64,000 nucleotides of DNA from positions 1 to 64,000 of the forward strand of contig NW_017386061.1 in NCBI RefSeq assembly GCF_000237925.1, read 5' to 3'. Position 1 is the stretch's first letter. Every line of letters begins with the position of its first letter. The notes beneath the pieces were generated by a model that ran no database searches, had not been told where the DNA came from, and saw only the letters and a program-made list of their open reading frames with translations. Positions 44,501 to 55,664 of this stretch are shown one piece after another. The position numbers and the translations under genes were made by a program. The stretch is from Schistosoma mansoni (Eukaryota > Platyhelminthes > Trematoda > Strigeidida > Schistosomatidae).

Positions 44501-47283
44501 GTATATTTTGTTTGTGTGTATTTTTCTCCATTATAAAATTAAAGGTGTAACGTCTGGAACCAATACACGATTGTCTCGCATTCTTCACTAAGTCTGAAAG
44601 CTAAGAGTATAGATTGTAATAGTTTAAATAGATTGCCATTTTTGTGAAGAAAAACATAACTGTTAAATCTTTTGACTACACTTGGTTCATATATTCATTT
44701 TCAGCCAGACATTTAAAACATGGTATATGGTTTTCATTTTTTCTGTCTTAGTATATCGGGCGTTTTATAGCAAGAGCAGTTACAGATGATATCCTCCCTC
44801 CCAAATTTATCGAGCTGCAGAGAAATATTCTATCTCAGGTTTCACCTAGTAGCAGTCCTCTTCAAACTGAGACAGTCAAGTCGGAAAACGCTAACACAGT
44901 CTCTACTACTTCAAATGATTCCAACTCACAAAACACAATTCGATTTGGTACTCGCAACTTTAGTGACAGCAGTTCTGGTGGCTCAGTCTCTGTGGATACT
45001 TCTACTAGCAGTGGTATTGGCTCTGCATCAAGCTTGATAACCGTTAATATGTCCCGTCCAGACCTAGCTCTTCAGGCTCTGAACAGAGCTGAAAGTATTC
45101 TAACTTTAAGACATGCCTATGCTAGATTGGATAACATATGGGGTGTACCCGCTGGCCCAAAAGCTACAAAAATGCTAGTGAAAAAAATCAAAAGATTACT
45201 CAAGTCATTCATTGACTCAAATGATGTTGACGAAGCTACTGCAGCATTGTTAGAATTAGATGCCCCTCATTTTCGTCATGAACTTGTTTTTCAGGTGAGT
45301 TTTGTACCATACACTTAATGCTTTCACAGTTTTTGTGGTTACGGAATTTCGCTAGTCCCGACCAATATATTTATGTAAATTTCATGATTAAATCTTACTT
45401 TTTACGGAGAGTTTTTTAATTTTCCATTTACCATACAAAATATAACTTTGAGAAAAGTTAGTGTGGATTTTAAGACTGGTTGAATACTAATTGATATGTC
45501 TGATTTAACACTTGTATCTCCATATGAGATAAGGTTTTTCATTATACTAAACTTGTCATCTGATGAAAAATAATTCACATCAACTGTCGTGAACAAAAGT
45601 CAGAATTCAAAAAGTTTTTCAATGTCATATGTGTTATGATTTTGACTGCAAAGGTCACGAACACACAATATACATATCCAAGTTACATCATATAATTTCA
45701 CGCTTAATTGTTTATTAAAGTAATCGTGTTGTTTAATTAACGAACACAACTTGGAGGTCATATTACTTGTTTCTGTGACTTTATATCAGCTCTGCAAATA
45801 GATATTAAGTGTATGTAATTGTGAATAATGAACCGTTAAATTAGATACCTAAACGATTGTTAACTAATTTTCAGATTTTTACTTGGCCTGTAAAGTGGGC
45901 GGGCCTTCCATTCCACAGATGGTTACACTGATCTACAAATTTCTGAATGGACTTATGGTTTTAATTAGTTAAAATTTTGCAGTTGATCAAATAAATGAGT
46001 AGTATGACCAGTTCTGCATTGTCCTTATTTTATTTCCCAGTATTTATCTTTAATTGCTTAGTGATTTGAAAATACCTTTCAACCTTTAAGGGTGCGACTT
46101 TAACTCTCATCCCATCAGCGTTTGATAACCAAATGTAGCAAACATTGAGGGCTAGTAGTCTAATGCTTGTAATTATGAAGTCTAGTTCACCAAACTGTTC
46201 TTAAAAAAACAGTTTGCAGTTGTTTCTGGCAAGTACTAGCTTTTATGAGACTAAAACATTTGGAGGTGGTAATGTCTAATTGTAATATTTGAAGCTTATT
46301 TAATCACTTCTTATAATCAAAATCTTTTTCTAAATTTTTTTTAGGCAATCATAATGGCTATAGAAATAAGCACAGAGGATGCGCGTGAACGTGTTATTCG
46401 TTTGCTGAAGGAATTATGTGCTTCAGTTGTTTTGACAGTCGACCAGTTAACTCTGGGTGTCAAACGTGTTTATGCTGAATTACCAGACTTACAAATAGAT
46501 GTACCTGCTGCCTACACGTTAATGGAATTATTTATGAACGGTGCCATTAAGGCTGGTTTTATACCAAGAAAGCTAGCTAACGAATTTACTACTAAGTAAG
46601 TTCATGCAATAATTTGTCTGCATTTCAAACCATTACGTTTCTCCTGTGCTATAAATTAACACATTGTTACCAGTTTTCGGATTTACATTAGACCGCCACA
46701 TTGTTTAAACAACTTCTTTGTAGAAAACTTATATTTCAACGAAAGTGCAAGACTTATTAGAACTGTTGACCAGTACTTCTCCAATAAATATCAGAATGTA
46801 AATAGATTGACCATTGATTGTTCACCCAACATGGCTTATTAAGACCTAGCTCCGAAAGCTTTGAACAAGGCTGGAAGTATAATAATTCTATGCCACGTCT
46901 TTGCCATATTCGGTGGTGTTTGAGGTGTATTTACTAGTCCAAAAGCATGTATTTATATGTAGCCCAAAATAATTGTTATTAGAAACTGACTAATCAGCCA
47001 GTTGGTGGAGATTTCAATCACCACACAAATTTCACCCTATCATTCAATGGCTTAAAAAACGTCACTTAAACTTCGATACTATTTAATGTTTGTCTTTCAG
47101 GAGGAAATTCACAGTGTACAACATCATCGTGGTGTATTCATTATAAGATTTGTGTATACGTTGCAACCCATCAGTTTTTCAAATATCTTTTACTATGATT
47201 TATTACTTTCTTTCAGACCTCGTAAACGTTTCATCTCAGAGACTGATTCAATTTATAGAACTAATAGTTCAAAACCCTGGTGA
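41210..47283 (+). CDS. PDCD4: Programmed cell death protein 4 (eIF4A inhibitor)
   Basis: Seven exons join in phase to 534 residues: 41210-41528, 41564-41649, 41686-41799, 43048-43272, 44752-45294, 46345-46595, 47217-47283. PDCD4 proteins bind the helicase eIF4A and restrain cap-dependent translation. A basic/Gly N-terminal region is followed by an acidic stretch (ELDPEDPDFDSDED). The first MA3 domain spans about 136-265 and includes YIGRFIARAVTDD. A Ser/Asn-rich linker (about 270-325) is longer than in vertebrates. The second MA3 domain spans about 385-505, with PHFRHELVFQAIIMA. The C-terminus PRKRFISETD keeps the RxRxxS site (Ser520) that AKT phosphorylates in vertebrates; the usual N-terminal degron (DSGxxS) was not seen. 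Introns grow from 35 and 36 bp to over 1 kb, a schistosome habit. Confidence 0.95.
41564..41649 (+). CDS. PDCD4: PDCD4 exon 2
   Basis: Follows a 35-bp intron; acceptor TTGTAG|GT. The donor GAT|GTAGGT is the weak choice that keeps the frame; the GTATTA four bases on would not join in frame. Encodes a Gly-Gly-Lys turn and an Asp/Glu-rich segment. Confidence 0.88.
41686..41799 (+). CDS. PDCD4: PDCD4 exon 3
   Basis: 38 codons after a 36-bp intron; acceptor TTTAG|ACA, donor ATT|GTAAGT. Start of MA3 domain 1 (FEKTFFSLMNEFFIHG). Confidence 0.93.
41800..43047 (+). other. PDCD4 intron 3
   Basis: 1248 bp, over half of it a GC-richer insertion (listed next). Confidence 0.85.
42295..42910 (+). mobile_element. 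Probable LINE 5-prime-region fragment
   Basis: A GC-rich block, unlike its surroundings, with wording I associate with untranslated 5-prime regions of schistosome LINEs (for example GGTCACTAAGATCACCTCTAA). No long frame. It could be another repeat class. Confidence 0.5.
43048..43272 (+). CDS. PDCD4: PDCD4 exon 4
   Basis: 75 codons; acceptor CTTTCAG|GAT, donor GAG|GTATGT. Middle of MA3 domain 1 (ELLSDMCGKV). Confidence 0.95.
43530..43691 (-). mobile_element. Antisense SINE (Sm-alpha-like), cut by gap
   Basis: Its 3-prime part matches 58412-58560 in antisense (tail, ACGGCCGTCCAGTGCTTCCAG, body with GCGTACTGCTGAGGAG). It stops at the B-box word where the Ns begin. It is the least decayed copy in the window. 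Confidence 0.8.
43692..44113. other. Assembly gap (422 N)
   Basis: All bases are N. The gap starts within a SINE, so a repeat probably broke the assembly. Confidence 1.
44752..45294 (+). CDS. PDCD4: PDCD4 exon 5
   Basis: 181 codons; acceptor GTCTTAG|TAT, donor CAG|GTGAGT. End of MA3 domain 1, the Ser/Asn-rich linker and the first helices of MA3 domain 2. Confidence 0.95.
45295..46344 (+). other. PDCD4 intron 5
   Basis: 1050 bp of AT-rich sequence; nothing recognised. Confidence 0.75.
46345..46595 (+). CDS. PDCD4: PDCD4 exon 6
   Basis: Acceptor TTTTTTAG|GCA, donor CTAA|GTAAGT, phase 2. Rest of MA3 domain 2. Confidence 0.95.
46596..47216 (+). other. PDCD4 intron 6
   Basis: 621 bp; contains the exon 5 relic listed next. 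Confidence 0.85.
46830..46948 (+). pseudogene. Decayed partial copy of PDCD4 exon 5
   Basis: Translated in one frame it reads NMAY, stop, DLAPKALNKAGSIII, then CHVFAIFGGV, stop, GVFTSPKA. This parallels exon 5 (NMSRPDLALQALNRAESIL... GVPAGPKA) over about 40 codons. Ten bases, GACCTAGCTC, are identical. It has two stops and no usable splice sites, so it is not an alternative exon. Confidence 0.85.
47217..47283 (+). CDS. PDCD4: PDCD4 exon 7
   Basis: Acceptor TTTCAG|A completes the split Lys codon. Encodes PRKRFISETDS and ends with TGA at 47281-47283. Confidence 0.93.
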
Positions 47284-47715
47284 AGGACCAATTCAAGAGG
47301 CCATGAATAAACAGGGCCCGGTGATCGTTCATATTGCTAAATTCTAAATTTAGCTTCACTGTCTGCAGCCGAATTTTTCATTAGTATTATTTCAAACATT
47401 TCGTTCTATCTATTTTTCACAAATGTTAGTATGTGTTAAAATATCTGTCAGTGGTGGTTTGTTTTTCCTATCAAGTTTTTGTTGAATATGCATTTTAGTT
47501 TATGTAAACACTGAATGAATCTTTTTTGGCTCGTCTCTGGTATGATGGCAACCGGTCTTACTTTTTTTTCAGCACAACGTGTCGCTTACGTTATATTTGT
47601 TTCATTCTATTCTTTCATGTCATTTTTCCTAATGATGTTTCACATTTAAATCATGTCAACATTTCCTCTTTGTGCCTAAATATAAAATAATTGAATAAAT
47701 GTTGGTTTAATAATT
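47284..47715 (+). other. PDCD4: PDCD4 3-prime UTR
   Basis: AT-rich, with an AATAAA at 47694-47699, the likely polyadenylation signal. Confidence 0.7.
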
Positions 47716-48749
47716 CCGTATATGCATATAAATTTTACTGCATACTAAAGTGATGCGTGATGAGGATCTAGTCAAAAACAAAATTGTTCGCTTATATATG
47801 TTTTAAATGTTTTATTATTTAGTATAAAATTGGAACACAGACCGATTTAGCAATGGGGTTTTCGCCAAAGGTGACAAATTAACTGATCTAGTTGTAACTC
47901 TTCATTAATAGAGGTGGTTAAGAGATGTATTACGTATGCTTAACCATTACCTACTTCTGCGGACGATGTTCACCGTCGTATAAGTTGAATCCCAGTATTC
48001 CTCCGCGCATATATCTTTCCGAGCCTTATTATCAACGCTTAGTCTTTCTCATAATCGCTGCTAATAGGCGATTTTTAAATACTTCGTTATTCATTTTGCT
48101 GATTTCATCTTTTCGTGCTAATACGGTATGGGAAGTTCAGCCAACATATATGTTCCAGGCTCTACGTTGATTATGATTAACTGACTAATGTCATCTGATC
48201 ATAGTTGTGTCCATATAATAGGATTATCAAAACTTTTCACTAGTTACTAATCAAATTGTATCGAAATATTTTTACTATTTGTATCAATATGTAGCTCCTC
48301 AAAACTTACAATGATTTAAGGTAGTTTCCTATCTATTAAATGGTGTAAAACAGCTAGTAAATCTATTTATAAACCGATGTAAGTGGCCGTTAAATGTATT
48401 AAAAAACCTAATACTGATCGTTTATCTTTTAGCAGAATGAGTACAGATTTACGGTTATTGGTTATCGGCCATATTGGCAAACTTTTCTAGCCACTAATTC
48501 TTGCTACCCTACAGGTCGTTCAGAAAACCACTTGCCAGCTTCAAGCAGCTAGATCATCATTCGCATACCCTTAGTCCTCTAGATGGGATTCTGACCTAAA
48601 TCGTTACTCCCAAAGTATATCTGTATCTTGGTAAAATGGCATTAAGAAAAATGTGCGTATTGAGATCGGCGTTTCAGATTCTTCTTGCCTTAACCTTACT
48701 GTGAGTTAAGAGATATCATGTTATTATTTTATATAATTACATAAAAACT
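47716..48749. other. Intergenic, nothing recognised
   Basis: AT-rich sequence without coherent frames. Confidence 0.5.
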
Positions 48750-49150
48750 GGTACGAAGGGGGCACCAGGGTATATATGCGCCATATCAGTAAGTTTGGGT
48801 TGGGGTACTGCTCATGTGTCCAAACCGAAGCACGTAGTTCTCTTAGGAGCCCACCCCCTGAGCCTTCGGCCTAGAGGTCTGATCCATACGGCAGTGAAGC
48901 AACGTTAGGAGATGCAGTCCCGTGGTAGCCGGTAACTAAGAATAGTCTCATGCGCCATTTGTTGCCACAGAATCCTAGAGCCCATGTGACCATTGTTTTG
49001 GAAGCAGGCTTTCCCAACTTCCCTACGTAGATTCTGTATACCCATCAACCCAGTTGAAAGGCCGAACAATTGCTTTTCGTCTTCTCAATTTCGCAAACAA
49101 CACCGCTTTGAGAAGGCGGTCGATGACATTTCACAACCTATTCAACAGAC
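48750..49150 (+). repeat. Probable LINE-derived GC-richer repeat
   Basis: A block of higher GC content with the style of schistosome LINE leader sequences (for example CCCATGTGACCATTGTTTTG). No frame; class uncertain. Confidence 0.45.
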
Positions 49151-52100
49151 TTGGCATTGAAACAAATCAGTGGGATGTCGTTTATAAAATAAAAAGTTAG
49201 TCTTCTGTACATAATTCGAGAAGAATTGGACTATTACAATTTTCACACAATTAACTAACAACTTGCTCTATTGATATAAGTATTGATTGATTACTGTCTA
49301 TCATTGTGTTGTGGGCAGCAACCATTCAGATTCCATACCAACCGAACAAGCTAACAGTTGATTGTGAAGGAATCCTTATAACCTACTTCTTTTTGTAGTA
49401 TGCGGTGATTTTGCATACAGAGACATTAGGGACTTCATGATTAAACCACCAAACACAATAGATGGTGTAGCTCCAGAATCCTACTCAGTTAGAAATCTCC
49501 GTCATATGTTTGGTGCTACAATCAGTGGACAGTGACTTTATACTTCGAAATTTCACGACGATACAGTGTCTTTAATTTAGAGGTGTAAATGGGAAATAGC
49601 TTGAATGTTCTGAACACGTAAACATTCAATCTTGAGTCACTATGAGTTTACTCATCTAGTTGCTAATAACATGATTATAAAGTAGTCGTCTCAAGAAAAT
49701 CTGATATCAGCTACAGACCCAAGGAGCGCTGGATATCAGTTTTAGCTCCGGTTTAGAACTCTTGAAAAGTGGCAAGCATAGCCATATCTTAGAGAGTTGT
49801 TGCGAGCACATTACTTTTGGGTTACTACGTTACAGTACAATGTTTCATATTTCCAACTACAGTCAATCTTCAATAAAGCACTGCCGTTGTTCACCTTCAT
49901 CAGTAATGACTGTCCCACTGTTGACGAGGTTGGATTCAACCTGTTAAAATTTCTCACGTCAGTACACAGTAACACAAACTCTTTGTAAGAAGTTAGTGTT
50001 ATTCCTTCAAATAAGTAAGTTTCCATTTGGGGTTCAAAATCATGTTAAGTTGGTTTCTGTAGCCTAATACCCTTCTACACTAGAGTGGATTATGTGTATT
50101 CGATGTAGCTTATTTAGGTCATATTGCCCTTCCCCTCCACTCTCTTTACTCTTTACAAAACATTCCACGCTTCTAATATGCTAACAAAGAGTTGGCTAAA
50201 ATTTGTTAGAAATGTAATAAGCATTAGTTTTGTATTTCCTCTGTAATGAGAACAAATAGGGAAAAAAACCATATCATTGCATTAATCAGTTATCAATTTA
50301 AGATAAGTGATATTGTTTCACGTTTTGAACCGATACACATAAATTTAATATTTTATGAAGTCGCCTACTCCTCTAAAAATAATTTTCGTCTTTACGGTTC
50401 GGGGAAACATCAGTCATTTCAGCCTCCTTTAACGTAAAATGTGGTGAGATATTTTTTTACCATTTAAAGAACGATAATTGTACTTATTTTTGTCAATGTA
50501 ACATCACGTGAATTAATGAAACCTTTACGCATATAAGTTGAACTCTAGTTATGAATGCCGTGTTTCAAGGTCATAGAATAAAAAAATAACAGCTATTACG
50601 ATAAAAGTCATGTGATGTTTCTTACTGCAATCTCATTGGTTAATTCTTGTAAAGTTTATTTACTTCCAGTTTTATTAATATTGGTATTTGTGAATGACTA
50701 GAATTGTTTGAATGTTGATATTTTCAACTTATGCATGCGTTTTTCACCAGGTCAAATAAACAGTGATAGTCAAGGCTAAATAGTCCAAGCATTAATTATT
50801 TTTTACATGGTATATTATGTATGCTTTACATTCCAGACAATTTTTATTAAGATGGAATCAGGCGTTGTTGAAAATCGATTACCTGGAAAGTGCAATCCTG
50901 TCTATTTTAATGATTTTTGGGAGCTTTTATATACCAGGCAATCAAGTTGGATAGGAGCTAAGTAAAATAGAACGAATATTTGATAAAATTATATTTTGAA
51001 TTTAAAAGAGTATATTTTTGCTTAATAAAACGAAACTAATGTAATTTTGACATGCTGGTGGGATTGCTAAATCTCATTCCGAATTAAAGGTATTTTACTC
51101 ATCATTTGTAGACACTTCAAAATGCTAGTTTTTAATATAAAATATTCCCAAATTCCTTCAAAATTAGTGCTAAGAGAAAACTATGTTACTTGCTATTAGG
51201 AATGAAGGTGAATTTCTTTAAGGGTTCATTATGATTGCGGTAGATTGAATATCTGTGAAAAAGAAAGTCATAGATTAGTCAACGAATTATGAAGCCTTTA
51301 ACACCAGTCTCAATGTGGCGCATAAGTTTTTAAACACAATCTTCAACTATTAGTAATACACCACCATAAAAAAGGCTATTTTATGTTTAGAGTATGGTTA
51401 GAAGAACATTTTCAACATAATATGCAATTTAGAAATGATATGCTGTAATAAACTCAAATTCGCTAAAAGTTACAACATCAAATCTCTTGACCGAAACATT
51501 TTAATGGTTCGCATATATGGCTGCACATTTTTCCTGACTTCGACATTACTTCAGCAGTTTTGCCGGTGGACACAACTTACCTTTCGGGACCAATATTGAT
51601 GGCATAGAGAGACTTAGGGCATCCTCACCTTAGAGAGGTCATGTTGTACAAGCCTAGAAGACAACTGCTTCCACTGACACTTAATATATCCAACATTTTG
51701 GACCCTGAATATTGTCGTTTATTGCTACCCAGATTACCCTGTTCCAGATTTCAATATACCTAGGTAGATCTTACCTAGCCAGAAAAACTCATAAATATCC
51801 AAATATATGAATCTTGTAACTATTTCAAAAGGTCACTACAAATCCGAGTGAAATAAACGGCATCTACCATCCTAGCAGAAGTGCTTTGCATTCTAATACA
51901 ATTTTCCTTTCATAACTGCAAAGCCTGATCTCTAACCTTGTCATCCCCATACACGAGGGGGAAAGAGACTTTCTCCAGATAACGCATTTCCACCACGACA
52001 AGGCACTTTCTCCAGAATGTCGTCAACAGAGGAAATGAAGATAGATGTCATGATGGAGTAATCGTATCTAAATTCACTGCTAGTTTAGATAATTTAAGAG

Positions 52101-53109
52101 AGGTGGTTGTATACCTTCACATATCCTGAACTGCTTTTTCATTAGTCCTTCAAGATGTTAATTAACTTCTTAAGCACACCCATCTCTAACAGAAACCACA
52201 GAACATAGTCCTGTCTAACACATACTAAAACCTATCTGCTTCTTGCGGATCAACGTTTTATGGACTTCCCACAACCTGTGGTGACAATATTTTAGAAGTG
52301 ATTAGTAACAAACTTATACTCGGGTAATTTCTATTTAATTTACTTAGGCCATTTTTTAAATTGGATGTAAAGATCGTTACTTCCAAAAATGATGAGACAC
52401 TAGGCTCGTGATATCTTATTAATCAGATTCAAATATTACTAGAAAATGGTAATCAAGGACGTTTATTTCTTTCCAGTATAGGATTTATGAGCAAAATCTG
52501 ACTCTAAAGCCCACATGTTTAGTGGCTTTAGCTTCAAAATTGGTTAATAATATAACAATCGTAAACTTAGTAAAGTTAGTGACACTATTGATAGAGATAA
52601 AATTTAGTATGGGAGTACAACTTGTAAAGGCAAGAGTATTAAGTTTTCAGACAAATACAGACCAACAAAACTGAGATATTGCCTCTCTATATCATGAAGT
52701 AACTGAGTTCGTAAGATTACAATCTACTGACAAAGGGAACAGTTCATAAATTTAATCCTCAAAGTATTAGTTAAACTTTTTTTTAAGATGACGAAATTAT
52801 CTACAGCCCATCGTTTTTCATTTATTCTACAACTGATCTCAGTTCTTGATGAAAACTATCTTTGGATCAACAAATATTTCATCATATCAATAACTTAAGT
52901 TATTCAGCCTATCAATCAAGTTTTATGAATTGGATCTATTAGCTGGATATGAGTAAACTGTGTATAGTGACTTGTATACATCAGTGTTGATTACAAGAAA
53001 AGTATAAATTTCGTAAATGGCAAAAGTTAAAGATGTAAAACAAAGGAGTTTAAATGTTAGCCAGTAAACCTTAACGCGCCATGTTTTGACCTAATTTAGC
53101 CTATAATTT

Positions 53110-53110
<1 letters not shown>
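49151..53110. other. Gene-poor stretch
   Basis: About 4 kb. A block at 51500-52280 is somewhat richer in GC and may be an old repeat. No gene supported. Confidence 0.5.

Positions 53111-53111
<1 letters not shown>

Positions 53112-53160
<49 letters not shown>
53112..53160. repeat. TA dinucleotide microsatellite
   Basis: About 49 bases of uninterrupted TA repeat. Confidence 0.95.
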
Positions 53161-53161
<1 letters not shown>

Positions 53162-53689
53162 CAAGTTTTTTTCAAGGCCTTTTTAGTTTTTACTATTGAG
53201 TCTGATAGAAAAGGAACAGAAATCACGTTAAAACTTATTCTAGAAAGACTAACGATAAAACAGAAACTTTTGTTCATAATTGAAGAAATAACAAAAAATC
53301 TAGGGAAGTTTAAGTTGGTTTAAGTTGGTAAGCACTAAAAAAGCATCATTTTAGTTAGCATTCATAAATAATTAAAAAACAGAATGCAAAAAAGATATCT
53401 CTGGAACTTTTTATTCAAAATTAAAACATAACGGTACCTATCAGTTAAATTATGTTTTGTATCAGAATTCCCTATAGACAGTGATGTGTATTCACAAATA
53501 CTTACAAAATGAGCTCTGGTAGACATTCTAAAGTTACTACCCTTACCAAGTCCGGATAAAGAAGGAGGTTTGAGTATGGTGTTAGGAACACTGTACCGTA
53601 GAAAAGAACCTTGCTAAAAAACGTTGACCAGAAAAACTACTTAAACCACTCAAAATCTACCCTGACAGCTGAAGGATCTTCATTCAGAA

Positions 53690-55664
53690 GAATTATGACG
53701 CCTCATGGTGAAAGCCGAAATTCTTAGGAAGTCACAAGGACGATGATACTGCAGATAACCATAGTAACAGTTAATATAGGTACATAGATTGTCCGGAAAA
53801 TGTGGGAGACCGGAGGGATTATTAAAATAACTATGGAAATGAGTAGATACAACTTGACGGTACTCGGAATCAGTGAAATTGATTGGACCCAAGTTAGACA
53901 GGAACGATAAGGTTCGGGACCGATGCTATTTTACTCTGATCATGAAGAATAAAATGCTCTACACACAAGGACATTCAATGATTTGAAAGAAGGACATCTC
54001 ATCAAGATACGAGAGAAAGGAGATCTGAGTGAGTGTAAGAACTAGAGTCATCACACTACTGTCAGTACGAGGAAACGTTTTCAACAGAGTGTTGCTGAAC
54101 CGGATGGGAGATTCAGTTGATGTCCAACCTCGAGATCAACTGGTCGGATTCGGTGAGGATCGGTAGTGCACAGATCGAATTGTGACACCACAGATCATCG
54201 TTGAACAATCAATTGATTGGAAGTCGTCACCATACATCAACTTCATTGACTACGAGAAAGAATTCGACAGTGTAGTAAGTAGAACATTATGGAAAGTTCT
54301 TGCTTGACAGTGTGGTGTACCTGAGTAGATCGTCAACATCATCCGGAATTCATACGAAGGAATACATTGCGGAGTTGTGCATGGAGAACAGCTGACAGAT
54401 GCATTCCAAGTGAGGACCGGAGTTAAACAAGGCTGCCTACTCTCCCTCAACATTGTTCTTCTGGTGGTTGACTGGATAATGAAGAGCCCGATATCTGAGG
54501 GAAAGTACGGAATACAATGGACAGCTCGGAACCAGCTAGACGACTCGGGCCTCACAGACGACCTAGCCCTCCTATACCATACACACGAACAAATGCAGAT
54601 GAAGTCAACCAATGTAGCACCAGCCTCTGCATCAGTAGGCCTCAACACACACACACACAATTGGAGAAGCGCCACTCTCAAATACAACATGTAGAAACTC
54701 TGGAAAATGTGAAATCTTTCACGTTCCTGGTTGTTAGCATCATCGATGAACAAGGAGGATCCGATGCAGACGCGAATGCCAGGACTGACAAATTATGGAC
54801 CGCATTCTTACAATTGAAGAACATATGGAACTCAAAATAACTGTTTGCCAATCAATATCAAAGTCAGAATCTTGAATACGAACGTCAAGACAGACCTGAC
54901 GTACGTAGCTGAAACTTGGAGAACTACTATAGCCATCATCGAAAATGTACGAGTATTTATAAACGATTGTCTACTCAAGATAATCAATGTCTGTTATGTC
55001 TCGTAGGTTGAACGCTTTATTCGGATCCTAGCTATTCGGATAACCCCAGGCTAGCACTACTCAGCGACTTGAAAGACCAGAGAGAAGACACGAGTAACAG
55101 AGAAAACGCTTTACTACAAGGTTCCTTTATGTACAGAAAAAACAGGGGTTTTATAGTAACTAAAAGACCTTGAGATCCCATAGTAACAGTATGTTAACAG
55201 CCAATCAGGACCTTGTTATTTTAGTAGCATTTTAGTAGCATAGCTTCTAACTAATCGCTGACTGGTTGGGCTCTTTATGAGCCTCTCTGGAGGCTCTGAT
55301 AGAGTTTATTGTAAGCCGACCTAACAATGTCCATTGACCGGATATCATTAGCGACAGCCTACCATTGGATAGAACAAATCAGGTTCCAGCTGAGAAGGAA
55401 ACTAGGAAGATACTTTGGAAGTGGATGGGAAATGCATTTCGGAAATCGCCAAACTGCATCACGAGGCATACGCTCACTTGGGATGCTGTAGGTAAACGGA
55501 AAGGAGGAAGGACGAAGAGCACACTGCTTCGAGAATTGGAAGCAGACATGGAAAGGATGAATAAAAAATTGAAACAACTGGAAGTGATTGCTGAGGACAG
55601 AGTTGGATGTAGAATGCTGGTGGGAGGCCTATACTCCTTCACGAGAGGTAGCAGGCGTAAGTAA
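53690..55664 (+). pseudogene. RTE-type LINE with large internal deletion, split by a solo LTR
   Basis: The start of the endonuclease is readable near 53780-53900 (NLTVLGISEIDWTQ). At about 54010-54045 it jumps to the middle of the RT (ITLLSVRGNVFNRVLLNRM), so endonuclease catalytic residues and the first RT motifs are lost. Then come INFIDYEKEFDSV, VKQGCLLSL, a degraded active-site box (LTDDLALLYHT, TDD for FADD) and SFTFLVVSIIDEQGGSDAD. The protein breaks at 54991 (solo LTR) and resumes at 55332 to its end, [22 protein letters not shown]-like, with a TAAG tail at 55658-55676. Many stops and frame shifts; dead. Confidence 0.88.
54992..55326. mobile_element. Solo LTR (335 bp) inserted in the LINE
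   Basis: Ends TGTTA...TAACA (inverted). It is flanked by the 5-bp duplication ATGTC at 54987-54991 and 55327-55331. Removing it restores the LINE reading. It is unrelated by eye to the gypsy LTR at 10756. No internal element remains, so it arose by LTR-LTR recombination. Confidence 0.92.

Larger units (their letters stand above)
43273..44751 (+). other. PDCD4 intron 4, with SINE and assembly gap
   Basis: 1479 bp as assembled. Contains an antisense SINE cut by a run of Ns; true length is unknown. Confidence 0.85.

Noticed and set aside
54250-54753. A 167-residue minus-strand frame
   Set aside because: It is the antisense of the LINE reverse transcriptase region.
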